The notes under the pieces are model-generated. The model was not told the DNA's origin. It ran no database searches and saw nothing but the letters and a program-made list of their open reading frames with translations. A program made the translations under genes and the position numbers. Below are positions 52,082 through 60,395 of a DNA stretch of 64,000 nt, piece by piece. Numbering within the stretch: position 1 is the first letter of the stretch; the number at the start of each line of letters is the position of its first letter. Source of the stretch: Mycobacterium colombiense (GTDB lineage Bacteria > Actinomycetota > Actinomycetes > Mycobacteriales > Mycobacteriaceae); NCBI RefSeq assembly GCF_003284975.1, contig NZ_QMEU01000002.1, positions 1 through 64,000 on the forward strand, written 5' to 3'.

Positions 52082-53269
52082 TCAATTGCGCGGTAACCCG
52101 AGCACGCGTTCGGCGATGATGTTGCGCTGAATCTCCGACGTGCCACCGGCGATGGTCGCGGCGAAGGTGCGCGCGTACCGGTCGAACCAGCTGCCGTAGT
52201 GGCTGTCCAGGTTGAGCGGGGCGAACGGGGCGGTGACTCCGCGCAAGGCCAGTCCCTCGCCGTCCTTGGCGGCCAGCGCGTCCTCGCAGGCGCGTTGCAT
52301 CGCCTCCGAGCCGAGCAACTTGAGCACCGACTGGGCGGGCACGTCCTCTTCGCCGCGCGCGGCTTTGGCCAGGGTCGCCGACCCCAGTAGCCGCATCGCG
52401 TAGAAATCCATTACCAGCGTCGCGTAGCGGTCCCGCTGCACCGGCCCCGAGGGGCTCGACTCGACGGTCATCGCGTGCAGCATGTCCGCGTAATCCAGCC
52501 ACAGCATGGCGCGTTCGTGGCCGAGCGAACCGGTCGCGACGCGCCAGCCGCCGTTGAGCTCCCCCACCAGGTTCTCGGCCGGCACCCGGGCGTCGGTGAA
52601 GAAGACCTCGTTGAAGTCGACGTCTTCGATGTCACCCATCGAGGCGAACGGGCGCCGAACCACACCGGGAGTGTCGGTGGGGATCAGTAAAGCGCTGATC
52701 CCCTTGTGCTTTGGCGCGTCCGGATCGGTGCGCACGAATGTCAGCAACACATCGGCGTGGTGGGCGCCCGACGTCCACACCTTCTGCCCGTTGACGATGA
52801 AGCAGTCGCCTTGCGAATCGGAGTGGCGCACTGCGCGCGTCTTCAGCGACGCGAGATCCGATCCCGCGCCGGGCTCGCTCATCCCCAGCGACGCGGTGAT
52901 CTCCGCGCGCAGGATCGGCACCGCCCACCGTTGCTTCTGTTCGGGCGTGCCGAACGACAACAACGACGCCGCGATGATCCCGACACCTTGCGGATTGAAA
53001 CTCTGATAGATCCGCCGGCGCGACAACTCTTCGGAGTACACGTATTGCTGCAGCAGCGTCGCGTTACGTCCGCCGAACTCCGGCGGGTTGCCGGGTTGTA
53101 GCCAGCCGCTGTCGAACAGCAGGCGTTGCCAGCGGCGGGCCCAGTCCGGGATGTCCGAGCTCGACTGCGGCCGCACCAACGCCTCGGCCTCGGAAGGCAG
53201 ATGCGCGTCGAGGAAAGCCACGAACTCGGCTCGGAACGCCTCCACGTCGGCGTCAAAGGTCAGCTGCAC
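52082..53269 (-). CDS. Acyl-CoA dehydrogenase (paralogue of 17167 and 27570 genes)
   Basis: FadE-type protein of 395 residues with the same start (MQLTFDADVEAFRAEF), GMSEPGAGSDLA, WTSGAHHAD, GSLGHERAMLW and end (GGTSEIQRNIIAERVLGLPR) as its two paralogues. A short insert (HSDSQGD) lies at about 148-154. GTG 53269 follows GGGAAG. A perfect recurrent operator is 106 bp upstream, shared with the divergent TetR gene. It has no degenerate partner beside it. Confidence 0.93.
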   Translation of the reverse strand: MQLTFDADVEAFRAEFVAFLDAHLPSEAEALVRPQSSSDIPDWARRWQRLLFDSGWLQPGNPPEFGGRNATLLQQYVYSEELSRRRIYQSFNPQGVGIIAASLLSFGTPEQKQRWAVPILRAEITASLGMSEPGAGSDLASLKTRAVRHSDSQGDCFIVNGQKVWTSGAHHADVLLTFVRTDPDAPKHKGISALLIPTDTPGVVRRPFASMGDIEDVDFNEVFFTDARVPAENLVGELNGGWRVATGSLGHERAMLWLDYADMLHAMTVESSPSGPVQRDRYATLVMDFYAMRLLGSATLAKAARGEEDVPAQSVLKLLGSEAMQRACEDALAAKDGEGLALRGVTAPFAPLNLDSHYGSWFDRYARTFAATIAGGTSEIQRNIIAERVLGLPRN

Positions 53270-53375
53270 GGCACTTCCCGGGATGGTCCTTCAGTGTTCC
53301 CACGCGTCGGTAGATCAAGGTTTCCGTCGACGACGCGGTTCACTCTTGCGATTACGCTTCCATACACACGTCTAA

Positions 53376-53390
53376 GAGAATAGTATTCTC
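53376..53390. promoter_or_regulatory. Recurrent operator, copy 7 (perfect)
   Basis: GAGAAT-AGT-ATTCTC, a perfect match in the divergent gap between the acyl-CoA dehydrogenase at 52082-53269 and the TetR gene. A site between a regulator and a target gene is the classic place for that regulator's own operator. Confidence 0.75.
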
Positions 53391-53512
53391 ATGGTAAGAA
53401 AGTTACAATCTCCGACACGTGATCCGTGAGGGGGTCGAGCGCAGCGATGTCACGGCGTTCTCCGGTAGAGTCCAACCATGTTCTCCCCGCGCGGCAATCA
53501 CCTGAGTCGGCC

Positions 53513-54163
53513 GTGACCAATCCAAGCGAGGAGCCGGCCTGGAAGCAGCGAGCGGTCGAGCGGTCGATCAAGACGGCGAAATTGCGTGCGGCGCAGCGTG
53601 TTCAGCGCTTCCTCGACGCCGCCCAGGCCATCATCATCGAAAAGGGCAGCACGGACTTTACGGTGCAGGAGGTCGTGGACCGCTCCCGGCAGTCGTTGCG
53701 CAGCTTCTACCTGCAATTCGACGGCAAACACGAGCTGCTGCTGGCGCTCTTCGAGGATGCACTGAGCCGGTCGGCCGACCAGATCCGCGCGGCCACCGAG
53801 AACCAGGCCGATCCGCTGGAGCGGCTGCAGGTCGCCGTGCAGCTCCTGTACGAAGCGTCCCGCCCGGACCCGACGGCCAAGCGCCCGCTGTTCACGGACT
53901 TTGCTCCTCGACTGCTTGTCACCCACCCGGCCGAGGTCAAGATCGCCCATGCACCGCTGCTCGCGTTGCTGACCGAACTGATGGACGCGGCGCATGATGC
54001 CGGCAAGCTGCGCACCACCATCAACCCCAAACGAGTCGCCGCGATGACCATGCAGACGGTGATGTTCATCGCACAATCCAGCGGCGGGCCCGACGACGCG
54101 ACGACGCATCCCATCACCGCCGAAGAGGTATGGGATTTCTGCTCACGCGGTTTCGTCGCGTAG
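53513..54163 (+). CDS. TetR-family regulator
   Basis: Product of 216 residues from GTG 53513; in-frame starts at 53447 and 53426 would add 22-29 residues, so the start is uncertain. Helix-turn-helix at about 30-75 (RFLDAAQAIIIEKGSTDFTVQEVVDRSRQSLRSFYLQFDGKHELL), then a ligand domain. The gene lies next to a perfect GAGAAT-N3-ATTCTC palindrome and another lies directly downstream (54227), so it is the best candidate for the protein that reads this motif. Confidence 0.9.
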   Translation: MTNPSEEPAWKQRAVERSIKTAKLRAAQRVQRFLDAAQAIIIEKGSTDFTVQEVVDRSRQSLRSFYLQFDGKHELLLALFEDALSRSADQIRAATENQADPLERLQVAVQLLYEASRPDPTAKRPLFTDFAPRLLVTHPAEVKIAHAPLLALLTELMDAAHDAGKLRTTINPKRVAAMTMQTVMFIAQSSGGPDDATTHPITAEEVWDFCSRGFVA

Positions 54164-54226
54164 CACCCGAACGCCCCGCCTTCCCGCACCTCGCCAGTGA
54201 GCAAATAGCGCACGCCGTTTGCCGGT

Positions 54227-54241
54227 GAGAATGAGATTCTC
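54227..54241. promoter_or_regulatory. Recurrent operator, copy 8 (perfect)
   Basis: GAGAAT-GAG-ATTCTC, a perfect match between the TetR gene and the mycofactocin-type SDR, 155 bp before the SDR start. Confidence 0.75.
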
Positions 54242-54396
54242 TAATATCTAGAACCACAAATAGCCGAAACGGATTCGTCATTGACACCCGCGGCGGGCGA
54301 ATGACAGAGTTCAAGGGCGGCAAGACCCGCGGTCGGAGGCCGCATCGTTGTCCGGCGCAGGCGTGCCGATCTATCAAGTCAGGAGTTGAGGTAGCC

Positions 54397-55245
54397 ATGA
54401 CCGGACGTGTTGAGGGCAAAGTCGCTTTCGTCACCGGAGCGGCGCGCGGTCAGGGCCGCAGCCACGCGGTGCGGTTGGCCCAGGAGGGCGCCGACATCAT
54501 CGCCATCGACATCTGCAAGCCCATCCGGGAAGGCGTGCTGGACACGGCGATCCCGGCATCGACACCCGAAGACCTCGCCGAGACCGCCGACTTGGTCAAG
54601 GGACACAACCGCAGGATCTTCACGGCCGAAGTCGACGTGCGCGACTATGCCGCACTCAAGGCGGCGGTGGACACCGGCGTCGAGCAACTCGGCCGGCTCG
54701 ACATCATCGTGGCCAACGCCGGAATCGGCAACGGCGGCGAAACGTTGGACAAAACCAGCGAAGAAGACTGGACCGAGATGATCGACATCAACCTGGCCGG
54801 CGTGTGGAAGACCGTGAAAGCCGGTGTGCCGCATCTGATCGCGGGCGGCAACGGCGGTTCGATCATCCTGACCAGCTCAGTCGGCGGACTCAAGGCCTAC
54901 CCCCACACCGGCCACTATGTCGCGGCCAAGCACGGTGTCGTCGGGCTGATGCGCGCGTTCGGAGTTGAGCTGGGACAGCACATGATTCGCGTCAACTCCG
55001 TGCACCCGACCCACGTCAAGACACCCATGCTGCACAACGACGGCACCTTCAAGATGTTCCGTCCCGACCTGGAAAACCCGGGCCCCGACGACATGGCGCC
55101 GATCTGTCAGCTGTTCCACACGCTGCCGATCCCCTGGGTCGAGCCGATCGACATCAGCAACGCGGTGCTGTTCTTCGCCTCGGACGAGGCCCGCTACATC
55201 ACCGGCGTGACCCTGCCCATCGATGCGGGTAGCTGCCTCAAGTAG
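54397..55245 (+). CDS. Mycofactocin-type short-chain dehydrogenase
   Basis: SDR of 282 residues. TGAARGQGRSHA (13-24), the long insert after DIC (41-70), catalytic Ser160/161, Tyr174 and Lys178 (TGHYVAAK) and the insert before the C-terminus match the mycofactocin-coupled SDR family, which holds NAD tightly and passes electrons to mycofactocin. It would oxidise an alcohol, for example one made by the P450s. ATG 54397 follows CAGGAG. No mycofactocin biosynthesis gene is in the window. Confidence 0.92.
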   Translation: MTGRVEGKVAFVTGAARGQGRSHAVRLAQEGADIIAIDICKPIREGVLDTAIPASTPEDLAETADLVKGHNRRIFTAEVDVRDYAALKAAVDTGVEQLGRLDIIVANAGIGNGGETLDKTSEEDWTEMIDINLAGVWKTVKAGVPHLIAGGNGGSIILTSSVGGLKAYPHTGHYVAAKHGVVGLMRAFGVELGQHMIRVNSVHPTHVKTPMLHNDGTFKMFRPDLENPGPDDMAPICQLFHTLPIPWVEPIDISNAVLFFASDEARYITGVTLPIDAGSCLK

Positions 55246-55248
55246 CCG

Positions 55249-55665
55249 CTAGAAGGGGCTGCTGTTGGACTGCCATTCGGCCGATTCGGGTCGCGGCCCG
55301 TAGCGGCGGATGTAGTCCTCATGCATCCGCGCCTGTTTTTGTCGATTGATCACGTCGACCAGGTTCGGATCCAGTCCATGAACGGCCAACCGGTGGCGGC
55401 GCCAGACCTTGTTCAGGGCAAGGGTTATCAGCAACGCCCAGATGTAGAGCGGCGCCGTCATCTCCGTGTGCACGTAGAGCGAGGCGGGCAGCAACCAAAA
55501 CGGGGCAAGCACCAACAGGGGCGGTATGGCCCACCTGATCATGTGCCGGCGGATGGCTCCCTCCCCGGCCAGATCGCGCGCCACCCAGTCACGCATCGAG
55601 TCGGGCAGGCGCCGCCCGTAGGCATAGCCGATGCGCTGCCAGAGATTGGGTTTCCCGGCGGTCAT
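55249..55665 (-). CDS. Membrane protein of DUF5313 type
   Basis: Product of 138 residues with two membrane helices at about 45-65 and 70-88. The N-terminus (PNLWQRIGYAYGRRLPDSMRDWVARDL) and charged C-terminus resemble a mycobacterial small membrane family, DUF5313, from memory. ATG 55665 follows GAGGAGCACC; ATG 55683 is possible. Function unknown. It follows the MarR-like gene on the same strand and is probably co-transcribed. Confidence 0.7.
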   Translation of the reverse strand: MTAGKPNLWQRIGYAYGRRLPDSMRDWVARDLAGEGAIRRHMIRWAIPPLLVLAPFWLLPASLYVHTEMTAPLYIWALLITLALNKVWRRHRLAVHGLDPNLVDVINRQKQARMHEDYIRRYGPRPESAEWQSNSSPF

Positions 55666-55684
55666 GGTGCTCCTCGGGGTCATG

Positions 55685-56176
55685 TCAGGAATGCAGTGCG
55701 CCGGCTGCCACTGCGGCGGCGTTGATTCGGGTAAGGACCTGATGCAGGTTCCCGAGTTCGGCCTGTTCCACGCCCAGGCGCGCCACAACGGCGGGCGGAA
55801 TCTCGAGTGCCTTCTCCCGCAACGCTATTCCGCGCTGCGTGAGCGTCACATCGGTGGTGCGTTCGTCGGCCGGATTCTTGGCACGAGTGATCAGCCCCTG
55901 GCCCTCCAAGCGCTTGAGCATCGGCGACAGCGTCGCGGAATCCATCTGCAATGCCGCGGCGATCTGCTTGACCGACAACGGAAACCGGTCGGCCCCGGGC
56001 GTCTTGCGGTGATCCCACAGCGCCAGCATCACCAAATATTGCGGATGGGTCAGCCCGAGGGGCTCCAGCAGGGGCCGGTACACCGCCAACACCGCCCGGT
56101 TGGTCGTCGCGAGCGCGAAGCACACCTGGTGTTCCAGGGCGAGCGGATCGATTTCGCGAGCGGTCGCGGCGGGCAT
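55685..56176 (-). CDS. MarR-family regulator, OhrR-like
   Basis: Winged-helix repressor of 163 residues. The N-terminus QVCFALATTNRAVLAVYRPLLEPLGLTHPQYLVMLALW and Cys19 match OhrR, where that Cys senses organic peroxides. The wing carries NPADERTTDVTLT. A perfect palindrome, CCCTAA-TAG-TTAGGG, lies between it and the divergent SDR gene. No ohr gene is adjacent, so in this locus it may sense an oxidised substrate or peroxide and control the SDR. Confidence 0.92.
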   Translation of the reverse strand: MPAATAREIDPLALEHQVCFALATTNRAVLAVYRPLLEPLGLTHPQYLVMLALWDHRKTPGADRFPLSVKQIAAALQMDSATLSPMLKRLEGQGLITRAKNPADERTTDVTLTQRGIALREKALEIPPAVVARLGVEQAELGNLHQVLTRINAAAVAAGALHS

Positions 56177-56188
56177 GATTATATGGTG

Positions 56189-56203
56189 CCCTAATAGTTA
56201 GGG
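56189..56203. promoter_or_regulatory. Palindromic operator of the MarR/OhrR-like regulator
   Basis: CCCTAA-TAG-TTAGGG is a perfect 6+3+6 palindrome centred between the divergent MarR-like gene and the SDR, 12 bp before the regulator's start. Position and symmetry fit autoregulation plus control of the SDR. Confidence 0.65.
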
Positions 56204-56261
56204 ACCTATCTACATGACGTCTCTCACACCGGCTGCCGCGCGGGTAATACGCTCGGAATCT

Positions 56262-57092
56262 ATGGACGATTTCCAGGGACGCGGGGCGGTCATCACCGGC
56301 GGTGCGAGCGGCATCGGGTTGGCCACCGCCACCGAATTCGCCCGGCGGGGCGCCCGCGTCGTGCTATCCGATGTCGATCAGCCCGCGCTGGAACAGGCGG
56401 TGAACCGGCTGCGCGGCGAGGGGTTCGACGCAAACGGGGTGGTCTGCGACGTCCGGCACCTCGAGGAGATGGTGCACCTCGCGGAGGAGTCCTTCCGGTT
56501 GCTCGGCCAGGTCGATGTTCTGTTCAGCAACGCCGGCATCGTCGTCGCGGGGCCGATGGCCCAGACGAACCACGACGACTGGCGCTGGGTGATCGACATC
56601 GACCTGTGGGGTTCGATCCATGCCGTCGAGGCGTTCGTGCCGAGGCTGCTCGATCAAGGCAAGGGTGGGCACATCGCATTCACCGCGTCCTTCGCCGGGC
56701 TGGTGCCCAACAACGGCCTGGGGACCTACGGCGTTGCCAAGTACGGCGTCGTCGGGCTCGCAGAAACGCTCGCCCGCGAGCTCAAGCCCAACGGCATAGG
56801 GGTGTCGGTGCTGTGCCCGATGGTGGTGGAGACCAAGCTGGTCTCCAATTCCGAACGGATTCGCGGCGCGGACTACGGGCTGTCCGCGTCACCCGAGGGG
56901 GCGTTCGGGACACTGCCGACGCAGGACGAGGCGGTCACCGCGGACGACGTCGCGCGGTTGACGGCCAATGCGATCCTCGCCAACCGCCTCTACGTGCTGC
57001 CGCACGGGGCCGCCCGGGATTCGATCCGCCGCCGGTTCGAGCGCATCGACCGGACCTTCGACGAACAGGCCGCCGAGGGCTGGACGCACTAG
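56262..57092 (+). CDS. Short-chain dehydrogenase/reductase
   Basis: Classical SDR of 276 residues. TGGASGIG at 12-19, NAG at about 90-92, ASFAG and YGVAK for the catalytic Ser, Tyr and Lys. The C-terminal part is longer than usual and ends in a charged helix. ATG 56262 gives the normal N-terminus; ATG 56214 would add 16 residues and would place the start very near the operator. It is probably regulated by the divergent OhrR-like protein. Confidence 0.9.
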   Translation: MDDFQGRGAVITGGASGIGLATATEFARRGARVVLSDVDQPALEQAVNRLRGEGFDANGVVCDVRHLEEMVHLAEESFRLLGQVDVLFSNAGIVVAGPMAQTNHDDWRWVIDIDLWGSIHAVEAFVPRLLDQGKGGHIAFTASFAGLVPNNGLGTYGVAKYGVVGLAETLARELKPNGIGVSVLCPMVVETKLVSNSERIRGADYGLSASPEGAFGTLPTQDEAVTADDVARLTANAILANRLYVLPHGAARDSIRRRFERIDRTFDEQAAEGWTH

Positions 57093-57161
57093 CTCGATGG
57101 TGGCGGCCCGCCGCGCCCGGCTTCGCCGCACTCGCGACCGCCACTAGCTCGATGGTGGCGG
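57087..57161. repeat. 20-bp direct repeat over two gene ends
   Basis: CACTAGCTCGATGGTGGCGG is found at 57087-57106 and again at 57142-57161, 55 bp apart. The first copy carries the stop of the upstream SDR, and the second carries the stop and last codons of the converging SDR. A short tandem duplication at the gene junction would explain it. Confidence 0.8.
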
Positions 57162-57959
57162 ACCCAATCGATAGTCCCCCGTCCGCGGGTCGTGGTACCA
57201 GCCGCTGGCAGCGTGGGTGCCGCCGTCGACGTGCAGCGTCTGCCCGGTGAGATAGATCGACATGTCGGAAGCCAGAAACACTGTGGCGGCGGCGATTTCG
57301 TCGACATGACCGGGGCGGCCCAGCGGCACGATGTCCGCCATGGCCGCCGCCGCGCCGTCGCTGTTGAGCGCGGCCAGGCCCTCGGTGAGCGTGATGTCGG
57401 GCGCTATCGCGTTGACCCGGATGCCGTGCGGCGCCAACTCCAGGGCCGCGGTCTTGGTGTAGTTGATCACGCCGGCTTTGGCCGCGGCGTAGGCGGCATA
57501 GCCCGGTGCGGCTCGGACGCCTTCGATCGACGTCACCGAGATGACGCTGCCGCCAACGCCCGAGGCAACCAGCTGCCGGGCAACTCGCTGGGTGCAGAGC
57601 AGCACGTGGCGCAGGTTCGCCTTATACAGTGCATCCCAGCCATTTTCACTGGTGTCCAGCAGGGGTGAGGAGAACACCCCGCCGGCGTTGTTCACCAGGA
57701 TCGTCGGCGTGCCCAGCTCGGCACTGGTGCGTTTCAGGGCGGCGTCCACCTGGTTGCCGTCTCGAACGTCGGTGACGATTCCCAGGGCCCCGGTGGCTTC
57801 GGACGCTTGCGCACAGGTCTGCGGGTCACGCTCCCAGATCGCCACCCGCGCACCGAACGCGGCCATGCCGGCGGCGATCCCGCGACCGATGCCGGCTCCC
57901 CCACCGGTCACCACGGCGACGCGGTCGGTGAGCAGGATGTTCGAGGGGTCGATCGTCAT
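57144..57959 (-). CDS. Short-chain dehydrogenase/reductase
   Basis: Classical SDR of 271 residues. TGGGAGIG at 18-25, NNAGG, TSIEG and YAAAK supply the cofactor and catalytic residues; the late VDGGTHAASGWY is typical. It is the last gene of a six-gene minus-strand operon, 6 bp after the double CoA-transferase. It may supply the missing hydroxyacyl-CoA dehydrogenase step or act on an alcohol. Its 3' end lies in a duplicated 20-bp sequence. Confidence 0.92.
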   Translation of the reverse strand: MTIDPSNILLTDRVAVVTGGGAGIGRGIAAGMAAFGARVAIWERDPQTCAQASEATGALGIVTDVRDGNQVDAALKRTSAELGTPTILVNNAGGVFSSPLLDTSENGWDALYKANLRHVLLCTQRVARQLVASGVGGSVISVTSIEGVRAAPGYAAYAAAKAGVINYTKTAALELAPHGIRVNAIAPDITLTEGLAALNSDGAAAAMADIVPLGRPGHVDEIAAATVFLASDMSIYLTGQTLHVDGGTHAASGWYHDPRTGDYRLGPPPSS

Positions 57960-57965
57960 CGTCGA

Positions 57966-60395
57966 TCAGCTCCGCCCGTGCATCGCCGGTGCACTGCCGA
58001 TCACCCCATCGGCTTCCAGCTCGGCGATCTGCGAATCGGACAGGCCCAGTCGGGATAGCAGTTCGTGATTGTGTTGCCCCAGCAACGGCGCATGCGCGGT
58101 GTGGAACTTGTGGGGCCCGGTCGAGAACCTCATCGGCACGGTGCTGAGCCTAGCCGGGCCGTTGACGGGATGGTCGACAACTTCGAAGAAATCCCGAAAG
58201 GCCAACTGTTCCAACTCGGGTTGCCGGTGCGGTTGCATGACCTTGGCCACCGGCACTCCGGCGTCCCACAGGGTTGCGACGATTTCGTCGCGGCTGCGGC
58301 GCTCGCACCAGGCGGCGAGCTGGCCGTCTATTCGGTCGTGGTGCAGGCGCCGGCCCGCCTGGGTCGATAGCGTGGAATCGGTTGCCCAACAAGGTGATCC
58401 GATCGCCCGGACCAGACTGGCCCACTGCTCGTCGGTGGTCACGGCGATGGCGACCCAGCTGTCGAGGCGACCGAATTCGTCGATGTCGGCGCTGCGATAG
58501 AGGTTCTGCGGCGCGGCGGTCGGTCCCCGGTTGCCCGCGCGCGCCAGCAGCGCCCCGTACGCCGAGTACTCGATGACCTGCTCGGCGGCAATGCTGAGCG
58601 CGGCATCGACCATCGCCGCTTCGATGAACACGCCCTCGCCCGTGCGGCGCCGGTGCTCGAGCGCCAGCAGTATCGCGTTGAGCGCGTGCACGCCCGCGCA
58701 TGCGTCTCCGATCGAATACGGGTCATACGGCGTGCGATCGGGATAGCCAGTGAGCCAACTCACCCCGGAGGCCGATTCGATGACGTAGGCGAATGCCGGG
58801 TTGTCACGCCAGGGTCCCTCCAGGCCGAAGCCCGGCATCCGCACCATCACGATGTCCGGTCGAATCGACTGGGCGGTCGGAAAATCCAGGCCGATCTGGT
58901 CCAGCACCCGCGGCGTGAAGTTTTCCACGAGCACGTCGGCCGTTGCGACGAGCTCGCGCAGCAGTTCCCGGCCTCGCGGACTCTGCAGGTCCAGGGTGAG
59001 GCCCTTCTTGTTGGTGTTGAGGGCCTCGAAGATCGGCGACTTCTCCCACCACCGATCCTCGGTGATCGGTATGCCGGCGATCATCCGCGTGCCGTCGGGC
59101 CGGCGGGTCGACTCGACGTGAATGACCTCGGCGCCGAGCAGGGCCAGCGCATGCGTGCAGCAGGGACCCGCCCAGAACGTCGTCATGTCCAGCACCCGAA
59201 TACCGCTGAGCGGCAGCGGTTTCGCGACCCCGCTCGGCGCGGGCCGCGCCGGGAGATGCGCGGTCCGATAGCGCTCGGTGTGCTCGCCCAGCCGCGGCGC
59301 CGGCTGCGGTTGGCGTAGCTGCGCGGGCCGCATGCGGTATGGATGGCTGGGCTGCTGGAAGCCGTCGCGCGGATTGCGCACGAACGAATCGCGTGCCACG
59401 AACTGGTCGAACGACGTCACGTTGGCGCCGTTGGCGACGGGCGCGTTGGGGATGCGGAATGCCGAAGCCAGTTCCCGAATTTCGTTGACCGGCGTGTCGG
59501 CCAGCCAGGCGAAGATCTCCTCGGCGTGGATGTTCGCCTGCTCGGTGATCGACAGTGGCGATTCCTCATCGATCCACTCCGGGCGGCCCACCATCGCGCA
59601 CAGGTCGAACCACTGCTGCGCGGTCCCACACCCGAGGTCGACCAGGCCATCCTTGGCCTGAGCCACTCCAGGAATGGTCGGACGCCGCATGTCTCGCCAC
59701 GGCCGGCCGAGCACTTCGAAGTAGGAGACCGGGTAATAGGTGAGGCACAGGATCTGCGTCTCGAGCATCGACAGGTCCAGCAGTTCTCCTGCCCCGCCGT
59801 CGATTCGGCGCCACCGGGACGCCAGGGTGGCCACGCTCGCGTAGACGCCGGCCAGGTATTCGCCGACCTGACCGCCGACGAAGACGGGCGGACGCTCCTG
59901 CTCGCCGCGGCCCAGCCCGACGATTCCTCCCGACCACGCCTGCAGCGTGAACTCGGTCGCCGCGCGGTCGTGCCACGGTCCCTCCAGGCCGAACGGCGTG
60001 ATCGCGGTGACCGTAAGATGTGGGTGCCGGGCGTGGATGGCGCGCGGCGAAAAGTTCGGGCGTGCGACCACTTCGGAGCCGGCGGACCACACCACCGCAT
60101 CCGCGGCTGCCAGCAGCCGGTTCACCAGTTCGACGTCGTCGTCGGCGGCGGGATCAGCGACGACACTGTGTTTTGCCCCAGCCAGGAAACTGAACAGCGC
60201 GCCGTCACCGCCGGCCGGGATGGTGGCGCCCGAGGCCGACCATGCGCGCAGCGAGTCACCCTGCGGGGATTCCACTTTCACGACGTGGGCACCGCCGTCG
60301 GCAAGCAACTTGGTGCAGTAGGCGCCGGCTATACCGGTGGACAGGTCGATCACGGTATAGCCGTCAAGCGGCGGTTCGACGCGACGTTGCGTCAC
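57966..60395 (-). CDS. Double class III (CaiB/BaiF) CoA-transferase fusion
   Basis: Product of 809 residues with two complete family III domains (about 8-385 and 395-800), each starting with a typical VIDLSTGIAG/VLDMTTFWAG segment. The nucleophilic Asp expected four residues before QA/ES is Glu148 in domain 1 and Ala536 in domain 2, so neither has the normal residue. GTG 60395 overlaps the crotonase stop (GTGA). It may act as a CoA ligase-like binding protein or a thioester carrier with changed chemistry. Confidence 0.9.
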   Translation of the reverse strand: MTQRRVEPPLDGYTVIDLSTGIAGAYCTKLLADGGAHVVKVESPQGDSLRAWSASGATIPAGGDGALFSFLAGAKHSVVADPAADDDVELVNRLLAAADAVVWSAGSEVVARPNFSPRAIHARHPHLTVTAITPFGLEGPWHDRAATEFTLQAWSGGIVGLGRGEQERPPVFVGGQVGEYLAGVYASVATLASRWRRIDGGAGELLDLSMLETQILCLTYYPVSYFEVLGRPWRDMRRPTIPGVAQAKDGLVDLGCGTAQQWFDLCAMVGRPEWIDEESPLSITEQANIHAEEIFAWLADTPVNEIRELASAFRIPNAPVANGANVTSFDQFVARDSFVRNPRDGFQQPSHPYRMRPAQLRQPQPAPRLGEHTERYRTAHLPARPAPSGVAKPLPLSGIRVLDMTTFWAGPCCTHALALLGAEVIHVESTRRPDGTRMIAGIPITEDRWWEKSPIFEALNTNKKGLTLDLQSPRGRELLRELVATADVLVENFTPRVLDQIGLDFPTAQSIRPDIVMVRMPGFGLEGPWRDNPAFAYVIESASGVSWLTGYPDRTPYDPYSIGDACAGVHALNAILLALEHRRRTGEGVFIEAAMVDAALSIAAEQVIEYSAYGALLARAGNRGPTAAPQNLYRSADIDEFGRLDSWVAIAVTTDEQWASLVRAIGSPCWATDSTLSTQAGRRLHHDRIDGQLAAWCERRSRDEIVATLWDAGVPVAKVMQPHRQPELEQLAFRDFFEVVDHPVNGPARLSTVPMRFSTGPHKFHTAHAPLLGQHNHELLSRLGLSDSQIAELEADGVIGSAPAMHGRS

